Virus record (IMG/VR): IMGVR_UViG_3300027631_000046
Coordinates: 1-40,189 of that record
Strand: one strand, 5' to 3'
DNA: 40,189 bases
Source: a virus
The translations under genes and the position numbers were made by a program. The notes beneath the pieces were generated by a model. The model made no database searches and was not told where the DNA came from. It saw nothing but the letters and a program-made list of their open reading frames with translations. The first letter of the stretch is position 1. The number at the start of each line of letters is the position of its first letter. Shown in pieces: positions 21,762 to 30,800 of this stretch.

Positions 21762-23504
21762 CTACTCTTTATCTAAATTCTCTGTTAAAATCTTTTTTTT
21801 ATTCCCATTCATATCTTTAAATATCTCTAAATATGAATTTTTTGGAACGTATTTTTTAACGGAGCCTTCTTTTGATTTAAGAGTTTTTATTCCCAATGGG
21901 TCTCTGCCGTCTGGATGGTCATCGTGTCCATATCTAACAGGGTCTTTTGGTCTACCTACATTATCTTCTTCTAATTCTGTTTTTAACCTATCCAATTCTT
22001 CTTCTATATTCGTAGGGCCATTGGTACCAGTTTCCTTTGCAGGGTCAACACCTTGTGTTTCTATTGATGTTAAACGGAATTGTTGTTTTGTATCATCTAA
22101 TACTTGTAATGTCAAATCATCTTGCTCATCTTTAGCTAATCCCATAATAGCCTGATACATCCACTCTTTAGAGAACATTTTGGTTTGTTGCATTTGTGTA
22201 ATCAATGCCACCTTTGAAGTATACAATTCAATTTTTTCTTGTTCATATATCTTTGATGGAATAGTCAATTCTAATGTAAAATTGGTCAATCTATCGTCAT
22301 CAATACCTTGTGAATATAAATGTACTATTGCAATTTTTGTAAATTCGGAGATGATGACTCTTTGTATTCTTTCAATTGTTTTTGCAAATCTAACATCTAT
22401 TGCTGCAAGAGTTGCTTTACCATTAGTATCTTCTTCGTATCCTAAATATGCTTTTGGAATTTGCAATGCTGCCATCAACTTACCTTTTAAGTAGTTAAGG
22501 TCATCGGTCATATTATATTCTAATCCTTTCAAAGTATCAATTGAAGTACCATTATCACTACCACGTACTGGCATATAATAATCTTCAATTAAATTTTGCA
22601 TATTGTATTTCAAATTGTACTCACCTGTTCTTTCATCTATAAATGGAACTTTTTTAGAACCATTTATAATTTTTTGCATGTAGTTATCTACTTCATTTGG
22701 TGGAATATTACCAACATCTACTTTAAAGATTCTCTTTTCAGGAGCTCTCATTACTCTATGAATTAACATTGCATCTTCCATCAACATTAATTGTTTCCAA
22801 ACTCTTCTACCACCTTCTAACATAGATTTACCATAAGGTAAAAAGTTAGAATCGTTATTTAAACGGAAGTGAGCAATTTCATAGTTCTCATATTCTTTCT
22901 TTGCCGTTTGTCCTACTGCATTGTAAGGGTTTTGATATGGTGCGTATACAAATTTAACTCTTTGTGGATTTTCTTGGTCAAATCCTTCAATTCTACTCAT
23001 TTCATAGGTAGACATTGGAAGTACATTAACAATACCAATATTTTCCGCCATTTCTAATTGTAAATAAAAATCACCATATTTAACCAAGTTTCTTGTCCAA
23101 GGCCATAAGTTGAATTCTACATTAAGAATATCGTAAAATAAGTTTTCTAAAATTTGTTTGATGTTATCATCTTCGTGATGAATTTTTAATACATTACCCA
23201 TTTCATTTCTAGCCGAAGTTTCATCTGCGTATGTATTTAATGCGGAATGTAGAATCGGGTCCATGTCCATTGAATCGTAATCTCTAAACAAGTCAATTCT
23301 AACTTGCTGATATGCCATCGAAGATTCCATTTGTCCTGTACCATAATTGGTAACACGCATTTTCATAAACCTGTCAACGAGGTTAGTAGTCATATTTTGA
23401 TACTCATCGGTATCTACGACTTTAACTCCGTCTTGTGTTTTACGAACAATTGTACTTGTTGAAAATAATTTTTGTAACCTACCGAATATTGTTTTGTCTG
23501 CCAT
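21762..23504 (-). CDS. Portal protein (gp20-type)
   Basis: Twelve portal subunits form the DNA entry channel and head-assembly start point. The protein has 580 residues (T4 gp20 has 524). Diagnostic segments are MLMEDAMLIHRVMRAPEKRIFKVDVGNIPPNEV (compare [29 protein letters not shown] in T4) and YNMQNLIEDYYMPVRGSDNGTSIDTLKG. These are followed by LNYLKGKLMAALQIPKAYLG and RFAKTIERIQRVIISEF. The N-terminus (DLFRDYDSMDMDPILHSALNTYADE) is also typical. The C-terminal 100 residues are polar and include a charged EEELDRLKTELEED helix and a VRYGHDDHPDGRDPLG loop that T4 lacks. Confidence 0.95.
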   Translation of the reverse strand: MADKTIFGRLQKLFSTSTIVRKTQDGVKVVDTDEYQNMTTNLVDRFMKMRVTNYGTGQMESSMAYQQVRIDLFRDYDSMDMDPILHSALNTYADETSARNEMGNVLKIHHEDDNIKQILENLFYDILNVEFNLWPWTRNLVKYGDFYLQLEMAENIGIVNVLPMSTYEMSRIEGFDQENPQRVKFVYAPYQNPYNAVGQTAKKEYENYEIAHFRLNNDSNFLPYGKSMLEGGRRVWKQLMLMEDAMLIHRVMRAPEKRIFKVDVGNIPPNEVDNYMQKIINGSKKVPFIDERTGEYNLKYNMQNLIEDYYMPVRGSDNGTSIDTLKGLEYNMTDDLNYLKGKLMAALQIPKAYLGYEEDTNGKATLAAIDVRFAKTIERIQRVIISEFTKIAIVHLYSQGIDDDRLTNFTLELTIPSKIYEQEKIELYTSKVALITQMQQTKMFSKEWMYQAIMGLAKDEQDDLTLQVLDDTKQQFRLTSIETQGVDPAKETGTNGPTNIEEELDRLKTELEEDNVGRPKDPVRYGHDDHPDGRDPLGIKTLKSKEGSVKKYVPKNSYLEIFKDMNGNKKKILTENLDKE

Positions 23505-23558
23505 TTTAATATAATTCTATTTTTCTAAATATATGGAAAATTTTTTACATTTCCAAAT

Positions 23559-24818
23559 TTACCATTTTCTACAAGACCAATAGTTTGCTTTATGTCTTGG
23601 GCCTGGACTATCACAATTCATTCTTGCTCTAAATGATTTTCTGGCAGCAGGGTTTGATTTTCTAATTTTCATTCCTTTTTGGCCAAAGTTTACTTTAACA
23701 ATATTTCCTGCAGGATTCTTTACATATACTTTAAATTTCTTAACATCACCTTGCATTGGTTTACCCAACTTAACATCTCTACCTTGATACTCTGCTTCAT
23801 AAACACAACCACAATTGGCTTCTGATAATTGTTTACTATAACTTCTCATAAAAGAAATAAAATCTACCATATCCTCATCTTCTACATCGTATTCTTCAGG
23901 TTCAACTAAACCATAATTCACATCATCATCACTATCAATATCTTCACTTATAGGAACACAATTTGGAACCATTTTACCATTTTTCATTTTACCACCAACT
24001 TGTTTATATCCATCCCAACAAGCTTCGTTTAATATACTTTCACCAAACATACCTACAAAATCACCTTGATATTTATTACCAGGTCTTCCTGACATTGCGG
24101 TTGCGAAATCTTTTCTAACTTTTTCTTTTCCTTTAGCTATAAAGTTAAAAAGGTTTTTAGCATTCAAATTAAAATCATCTATGAATTTTTGCACTATACT
24201 ATCACGTGTACCCGTCAATTTAGCAATTTCTTTTGCTTCTCTACCCGTTGCTTCACTTACTACATTTTCACTACATGTTTTCCATCCACCACCTTTAGCT
24301 TTATAATTTTTTGCAGCCCATCCGTTTGCGTATGCAGATGGATATACATCAAATTTAGATTTTGCTGCTGATTTAGATGCAGACCACTTACCTGGGTCAG
24401 TTGGACAATTCTTTTCTAAAAATAAATTTAGTCTTTCTTCTATATTCATATTTTCATTTTTTTTCTTTCCTTGACAATGTGCTTTTTGAGAGAAACCTTT
24501 TGGATTATTACAATCTATACTACTTTTATATTTTTTACTCCAATCTTCATTTTTTGGTTTAGTAGAAACATTTATTGGTTTTTTACCCTGTCCACTACTA
24601 TCTTTACCACCTCTACCTGCATCATTTTGTGCTGCTCTTTTTCTTTGAGTTGCACTTTCCTTTTCTTTTTTACTCATTCCGGCTGCTTTTGCTGCAGGAA
24701 CACATTTTGCATAACCTCTTTTTTCTCCCGAAGTTCCACATGGTGGGTGTTTACCATCGACTTTTTTTCCGATGTTTACCCATTTTTCTTTAAACCACTT
24801 ATTTAAGTCTTCGTTCAT
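23559..24818 (-). CDS. Modular basic Cys-containing protein between terminase and portal
   Basis: A 419-residue basic protein at a place where T4 has the tail sheath and tube genes. It is built from recognisable short modules. An N-terminal KWFKEKWVNIGKK module is followed by PPCGTSGEKRGYAKCVPAAKAAGMSKKEKESATQRKRAAQN (DUF5872-like in appearance). The second is CPTDPGKWSASKSAAKSKFDVYPSAYANGWAAKNYKAKGGGW (about 135-180). A C-terminal module has KKFKVYVKNPAGNIVKVNFG and ends RKSFRARMNCDSPGPRHKANYWSCRKW. Each looks like a small domain found in other marine phage proteins; the Cys pairs may bind zinc. Function unknown; possibly DNA- or virion-associated. The nonamer at 24836 lies 17 bases before its ATG. 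Confidence 0.65.
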   Translation of the reverse strand: MNEDLNKWFKEKWVNIGKKVDGKHPPCGTSGEKRGYAKCVPAAKAAGMSKKEKESATQRKRAAQNDAGRGGKDSSGQGKKPINVSTKPKNEDWSKKYKSSIDCNNPKGFSQKAHCQGKKKNENMNIEERLNLFLEKNCPTDPGKWSASKSAAKSKFDVYPSAYANGWAAKNYKAKGGGWKTCSENVVSEATGREAKEIAKLTGTRDSIVQKFIDDFNLNAKNLFNFIAKGKEKVRKDFATAMSGRPGNKYQGDFVGMFGESILNEACWDGYKQVGGKMKNGKMVPNCVPISEDIDSDDDVNYGLVEPEEYDVEDEDMVDFISFMRSYSKQLSEANCGCVYEAEYQGRDVKLGKPMQGDVKKFKVYVKNPAGNIVKVNFGQKGMKIRKSNPAARKSFRARMNCDSPGPRHKANYWSCRKW

Positions 24819-24835
24819 TTAGAATAGTTTCACTA

Positions 24836-24844
24836 TATAAATAT
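24836..24844 (-). promoter_or_regulatory. Recurring intergenic nonamer, copy 6
   Basis: ATATTTATA on the coding strand, in the 33-base gap between the terminase stop and the next ATG, 17 bases from that ATG. Confidence 0.42.
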
Positions 24845-24851
24845 AAAAAAA

Positions 24852-26459
24852 TTACTTAAGTAACCAAGTTAAGTTTTCAATCTGGCCTTTACCCAAATCC
24901 ATTTCATACGGATTTTGTTTAAGGTGGTTTGTTGTTATCAATCCTTCGTATTTATTTATTTGAGTTGAGTTCAACATATTCTTTGTTAAATCAATACCTT
25001 CTTGCTTTAAACGAAGTGCAGTATTACGAACCCATAGTCCGATTGCCATTGCCATTGTCAAATCATCATTATATCCTTTCATAGCTTCAGCTCTACCATT
25101 ATTCCAAATAAATGTAAATAATTCATCTATAAGTCTTTGTGAACGAATTAATATATCTTTACTTGTCATATAGGTATCTAACGCTGAAATGATAAGTGGT
25201 CTAGTTTTAGTTGTGGTAGAAAATCCTGCAACCATTTGCTTTTCATCTCTATAATATTTGTTAGACATTTGTTTTTCAACATCTATATACTTTAAGTCAT
25301 TACTCATATAGAATAAATTTCCATATCCTCTATCAATAACTGCCTGAATAGTTGCCCAACCAACATTTGAATTCTCCACTACTAAAAGTGCATTATTCCA
25401 TTCGGTTGCAACTGCTACTAAAAAATATCCAAAATCTCTTGTCTCAATTTTTCCTCTATATTCTGCAACTTGTGAACTATCTTCAATATCAATAATTTGA
25501 AATGTAGAATAATCGGCTCCATCACCTCTAGCGACATCGGCAACCACCATATACGCTCTATTATAATTTGGATGTTCCCATTTCCAATAATTGCCGTCAA
25601 ACCCCGCTCTTTCAATCGGGTCCATAACATATGTGTCTTTATACCACGTTAGTAGTGCCGGTTCGATTACCGTATCCCCTGAACCAACAAAGTCACAATC
25701 ACATTCTTGTGATGAACCCTTTACTCCTAAGATACGGGTTTGTTCATCTCTCCATGCCTGATTTCTTTCTGGATGTACTGTCCAATGCAAATTAATACAA
25801 TTAAATCCGTTTGCACCACTTTCACCTTCTACCCACATTTTATGGAACCAGTTACCCACACCATTTGGAGTAGATAATACGATTGCATTACCACCTGTTG
25901 ATAGAGTTGATTGTGCTGATAACCAAATTTCATCAATATCTCTAATAAATGCAGCTTCGTCAACAATTAATAGTGATAAGGCTTCCGAACGACCTGCATC
26001 TGGAGAACTTGCGATTGCTTTTACTTGTGAACCATTTTTTAATTTAAGGGAAAGTTTATTATCTTCTACCGAACTACTACCACCATCTCTTAACCAAACG
26101 GGAAGTAAGTCGTGCATAACTCTTACTTTCTCTACCAGATTCTTCGCTACAGTCACTTTGGTTGCGATTACCAATGCATTATAATCTTGGTTGAATAACA
26201 TCTTCCACAAAATAAACCCTGCAGATAAGGTCGATAGACCCAACTGGCGTGATTTAAGAATAATATTAAAACGATTATCTTTGAAATCGGTTAAGCATTG
26301 TTCCTGAAAAGGATAAAGGTGAAAGGGTATTTTTCCTCTCACCGGGTGTTGTATAATACAATACTTCTTCATAAAGTAAATGGGGTCTAACGCACATTTA
26401 CGATATTCTTCAGCTATTATTTCTTTTAATGTTTTCTTAGGTTGCCCTTGAACTCCCAT
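24852..26459 (-). CDS. Terminase large subunit (gp17-type)
   Basis: The packaging motor and headful nuclease; 535 residues. The ATPase domain has the variant Walker A SRQLGLST (70-77), Walker B LLIVDEAA (163-170; Asp167, Glu168) and the coupling motif STPNG (196-200). The nuclease domain (RNase H fold) has ADVARGDGADYS with Asp308 as first acid, LLVVENSNVGW with Glu362, and NDDLTMAMA with Asp465 or Asp466. All parts are present, so it should be active. It starts on a TAATG overlap with the preceding gene. T4 gp17 is about 75 residues longer. The small subunit (gp16) is not identified in the window. Confidence 0.97.
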   Translation of the reverse strand: MGVQGQPKKTLKEIIAEEYRKCALDPIYFMKKYCIIQHPVRGKIPFHLYPFQEQCLTDFKDNRFNIILKSRQLGLSTLSAGFILWKMLFNQDYNALVIATKVTVAKNLVEKVRVMHDLLPVWLRDGGSSSVEDNKLSLKLKNGSQVKAIASSPDAGRSEALSLLIVDEAAFIRDIDEIWLSAQSTLSTGGNAIVLSTPNGVGNWFHKMWVEGESGANGFNCINLHWTVHPERNQAWRDEQTRILGVKGSSQECDCDFVGSGDTVIEPALLTWYKDTYVMDPIERAGFDGNYWKWEHPNYNRAYMVVADVARGDGADYSTFQIIDIEDSSQVAEYRGKIETRDFGYFLVAVATEWNNALLVVENSNVGWATIQAVIDRGYGNLFYMSNDLKYIDVEKQMSNKYYRDEKQMVAGFSTTTKTRPLIISALDTYMTSKDILIRSQRLIDELFTFIWNNGRAEAMKGYNDDLTMAMAIGLWVRNTALRLKQEGIDLTKNMLNSTQINKYEGLITTNHLKQNPYEMDLGKGQIENLTWLLK

Positions 26460-27103
26460 TATTTTTTAAATTTAATCTTCCAATATACACCACCATTAAT
26501 AAAAGGAGATAATATACCATTGGTTCCATCACTTCCTACTTTATTAACAACTCCTATACCCAATTGATATATTTTATCTTTTTTAGTTTTAATCAATGCA
26601 CCTGCACCAATACTTGAAACCACATCTACTTTATTAAACCCACCTGTAAATCCGTAATATACTTGCGTTTTAGGTAATTCTTTTACAATTGTAGTTTCTT
26701 TAATAACTCTTTGTTTAACACTTGCATTGAAAGTTCTACCCAATATTTTGTTTTGAGTGATAGTATCAATCAAAGATACAGTTCCTAAACTATCTGGTAA
26801 TTGTAATGTATCTTTATAAATGTTCTTTGCAAAGTAGTCTTGTAATAAAGCTTGTGTATCTACGATTGTAGGGATAATTACTTCCTTAATTGTTTCATGA
26901 TAAATATCTTCACCCTTTTTAGTTACTACTTTTGTTTTAACTATTTCGAATGTATCAATTTCATGCTTAATAAGTTCATACTTTTTACCATCTACTTTTA
27001 CAATTTCGCCTGTTTTTGTTTTGTTTCCACCACATTGTTGGAAAACTACTATTACAATTAATAATGCTATTGCAATGTTTTTTAAATTTAATAATTTTTT
27101 CAT
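26459..27103 (-). CDS. Membrane-anchored or lipoprotein-like protein before terminase
   Basis: A 214-residue protein with a positively charged start and a hydrophobic segment (IAIALLIVIVVFQQCGGNK, about 10-28) ending in a Cys. The Cys sits where a lipobox would, but VFQQC is a poor fit, so an uncleaved anchor is equally possible. The middle has KYELIKHEIDTFEIVKTKVVTKKG and a Pro-rich/polar stretch. The last 70 residues are Gly-rich beta hairpins (VYYGFTGGFNKVDVVSSIGAGALI, FINGGVYWKIKFKK), resembling a small outer-membrane-type barrel segment. Envelope interaction (for example lysis or exclusion) is possible but unsupported. It is translationally coupled to the terminase gene. Confidence 0.55.
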   Translation of the reverse strand: MKKLLNLKNIAIALLIVIVVFQQCGGNKTKTGEIVKVDGKKYELIKHEIDTFEIVKTKVVTKKGEDIYHETIKEVIIPTIVDTQALLQDYFAKNIYKDTLQLPDSLGTVSLIDTITQNKILGRTFNASVKQRVIKETTIVKELPKTQVYYGFTGGFNKVDVVSSIGAGALIKTKKDKIYQLGIGVVNKVGSDGTNGILSPFINGGVYWKIKFKK

Positions 27104-27106
27104 ATT

Positions 27107-27775
27107 TTATTTTTTAATCAATTCTGGATGATTTAACTCAACCAATTTTTCTTCTAATAATCTTTTTCTTTCTATTAATAATTCAATGGCCTCATATGCT
27201 CCATCGATGTCTTTTTTCAAATCCGTTTTTACTTTTTCAATATCAATATCCCATGTCCATTTTTCAACTCTACCATCTTCCGTAACTTGTTCTATTTGTT
27301 GTTTAATACCTAACAAAGCTTCTTCATATTGTGCTTTTGTATCTCTAACAAATCCCAATTTATTAAGAGTTATTTTATAATCTTCATAAAATGCGTATGT
27401 GCCATCCTCTTGAAGTTTTCTTTCTTGTTTAGCTAAACAAAGTATGCATAATCCGGTTTTACGAATTAATTTTTTATCTGGATAACTATACTTATCGGTT
27501 TTACAATCTACTCCGTGGCATGTGTTCATTTTTTGTAAAAATTCTCTAACATCATCCATTTGAGTAACTGATGAAACAAATCCTTCTTTTTGTTCCCACT
27601 CTTTACCATCATTGTCAGTCCATCTATCTCCTACTTCTCTTTTTTCTTTTACTTCACCATCATAACCAAATACTCTTTGAGTATTATCTTCTCTTCCAAA
27701 TACCGTATCTATAATTAGTTTACGAGATTTGTGAATGTTTTTGTTTTTCTCATCAAAACTTTTTCTTTTTGCCAT
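27107..27775 (-). CDS. Conserved Cys-motif protein, unassigned
   Basis: A 222-residue basic protein. It opens AKRKSFDEKNKNIHKSRKLIIDTVFGRED, contains VGDRWTDNDGKEWEQKEG and a CHGVDC...GLCILCLAKQ arrangement of four Cys that could bind zinc. It ends in a coiled coil (AIELLIERKRLLEEKLVELNHP). Similar proteins appear in marine T4-like phages as unnamed genes. It lies two genes before the large terminase, close to where gp16 (small subunit) sits in T4, and has a C-terminal coiled coil. The sequence layout does not otherwise match gp16, so I do not assign it. An AAGGAAG stretch lies 8 bases before the ATG. Confidence 0.6.
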   Translation of the reverse strand: MAKRKSFDEKNKNIHKSRKLIIDTVFGREDNTQRVFGYDGEVKEKREVGDRWTDNDGKEWEQKEGFVSSVTQMDDVREFLQKMNTCHGVDCKTDKYSYPDKKLIRKTGLCILCLAKQERKLQEDGTYAFYEDYKITLNKLGFVRDTKAQYEEALLGIKQQIEQVTEDGRVEKWTWDIDIEKVKTDLKKDIDGAYEAIELLIERKRLLEEKLVELNHPELIKK

Positions 27776-27822
27776 ACTAATCTTCCTTTTTGTAACTGTT
27801 TATTATTATAATATATATCAAA

Positions 27823-30800
27823 TTAAGAGTAAAAAATACCAAGTATCTGATTTAGTGGTGCAAATGTACCTGTTAACTTATATGTTTTTCCACCATAAAA
27901 GAAAACAATTCCTTCACTTGCTACAATTTTATCTATTCCACCCAATGAGTTTAATCTTGATAATTCTTGTTTTAATTTAGATATTTTAGATGGGTCACCA
28001 CCACTTCTTACTTGAGATGCAACCGATACAAATTTTTGTTTCATTGCTCTAATTGCTTTTTCAGGGTGAATGGTTAATACACTACCAACAAATTCTAAAA
28101 CATCTGCACCTACACCTAAAAATATTTCTTCAAATGGTTTGATATTGTCTTTTTGTTGTTTTGCAACATTTACTTTATCATTTGTAGTTGCCCATTTTTG
28201 TAATTCTAAATTTAATATTGTATTTAATCTAAATCCTTTATCACCAAATGCCCATCTTCTAATTAATGCTTCTTTTGTAATTTTGTCAACCTTAATAGGT
28301 GCGTTTGATGTAATCCACCAATCCCACCAACTTTGATGGTAGTCTGCAACATTATCCGAATCACTCAATCCAAATTCTGATTGTAGTTTTTTAAGTTTTG
28401 ATAAATACTTACCTTGCTTTGAACTTAAATCGTCCGATTTTGGTATTGATGTTATTGGAGGGCCTTGTATTGTATATTTAGATTGAACATCTGCGTTGAC
28501 TTGCTTAATCATTCCGGCTAAAGTTCCCGCTGCTCCACCATCTGCTCCAATTGCCACACCCTTTTCATCATAACAAGTTGTATTATGAAAAACTAAAAGA
28601 GCTTGACCATAAGGAATAACATTAACTGATGTAGGCCATATAACTTCTAAATTCATAAAACATTTACCTTCGTTGAATATCTTTTTTCTTTGTGCATCGG
28701 ATAATCCACTTATTGCTGCAGATAAATCTTTCATTGCAAAATTGTATGCGTCGGTTAAACCACCTCTACCACCAAACTTTGACGCAACATCTTCTATTCC
28801 CATTGCGTTTGCTCCTGCGTTTGCTAAATTACCTTTGTTTCTAGCTGCAATCAATCTACCATTTTTCCAACTTATTGCTAATGCTTGTCCGTCAGTTTTT
28901 TCTCTAACTACTCCTAAGTCACCATTAAGTGCTTTTGAAATAATATCTTTTAAATCACCAAAAGTTAAATCCATATCATCAAATGGATGTGACATGTGCC
29001 CATATGCTCCACCTTCTAATAACAATGATTCATTCAAATCTGGTTTAATATTTAACTCTTTTTCCATTTGAGTTATTTCATCATATCCCATATTACGAAG
29101 TGCTTTTGCAACTGTGGTTGGATTGGTTTTATTAGGATTACCAAAAAGGTATGCGTTGATTCTTTTTCTGAATGTTGAATCTCTATATAGTTTTATCATA
29201 TTCATAAAATGGACATCCGTAGATTTCATTTCATCTATTTCATCTTTTTTAAATATGTTTTGTCCTTTGTCACCCAATCTAAATGTTGCTGCTTTCTTAC
29301 CATTTATTGTTGGCATTCCGTAGTCATCCTTTCCAATATCTTTTACAACAACTTTTTTATTTTTGAATTTTCCCATCAATACGGTATCACCTTTATCAAC
29401 ATCTATATTGATACTTTCGTTATAAATTTGTTTATTTATTTTACCATAGTTTCTCATTAAGATACCGGCTACTGCATGTGCTTGGTTTTCAATTGGAGAA
29501 CCTGTTGCACCATCTTTAACTTCATCTTTTACTAAACCCAATTCATCTTGTTTTCTATGCACCATCTCATGTGCAATAGTTCTAAGAATATCTGCACCCA
29601 ATCTTCCTTCGATTGCTACATATATTTCTTTTGACATTGGATTATATCCTCCTAAACTGGTTTTTGCTTCAGAATATTCTCTACCTGTTAGTAAAGTTAT
29701 TTTTGGTTGTTCTTTAAGTTTTAATCTTTTAGTTGCATATTCTATAAAATGATTAATAGATTTTTTTTTTGAGTCAGAAATATTTTCTTTCATCAAATCT
29801 GCAACTGCGTTTTTTGGTTTGTCTTTATTGTATCTGTGAATTGTTCTTAACATTTGTTCTTTAGAAAGTTTGTATGTTTCTAATTTTTTCAAAATTGTTT
29901 TGGTGTAGTTTTTTATAAATTTATCTTTGTCGAATTCATTATCTTTATCAGTATTTTCAAATATACCCGTAACACCCAATACAACACCACCTGCAGCTGA
30001 TTGGTTTTCACTCATTCCTAATGATTCAAGTCCTACGTGTTTTATGATATCTTTCATCACATATCCTCCAATATTATTTGCAGCAAATTTATATCCGATT
30101 TTTGCTGCTGCTCCTTTTACCATTGCTGTTATCCCACCTCCTGCTGATGCGGCGGCTCCAGCTCCCAATATTGCACCGGCCGCTGCAACTCCACCAATAA
30201 CGTATGCACTAAATTTAACCAAATTTTTTCCAGCTTTTTTTTGTCTTTTACTTTCTTTCCAAGAAGCTTCAAATAATTCCTTTTCTTCATCGGTAGCTTG
30301 TTCCGATATTTTTGGTTTTTTTTCTTTTTTCTTTTTTCCTGTTGGGTGGCCATGTGAATCTAAAACATCAGTTTCAATTTCTTCATATTCTGCACCTCCA
30401 CCTCTACCAACTGAAGTGAATTCACTCCAATGTCTATTTTTTCCGTCTTTGTCTTTTACACTACCAATTTTACCAGTAGTTGCTATTGATTTTATCATAC
30501 TGCCAACACCACTAATCATTTCCTTATTGTGTTCCCAGACATGCTTTATGGCATTACCTATATGATTTCCAACCTTTTGAATATAATGCATTACACCTTT
30601 TCTTTCAGGAGACTCTGGGTTATTTGCATCGTCTGAATCTTTTTTTTCTTCGTCAGACCATTCTTTTTTGGATATATCTAAAGCTCTTTCTAATTTTTCA
30701 TCTCGTTCAGCAGCTGCTTTTTCATCAGGACTCATTTCAGCTGCATTTTTTAATTCTGCTCCACTTAATTTTTGTTCAGGTGGTGGTGCGTCTGTTTTTT

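Noticed and set aside
26459-27103. Spanin or Rz1-like lysis lipoprotein
   Set aside because: The N-terminal hydrophobic segment ends in Cys, but the lipobox is poor and there is no Pro-rich short body, holin or endolysin nearby.
27107-27775. Small terminase subunit (gp16)
   Set aside because: The position and a C-terminal coiled coil are compatible, but the Cys motif and the rest of the sequence do not match gp16 layout.
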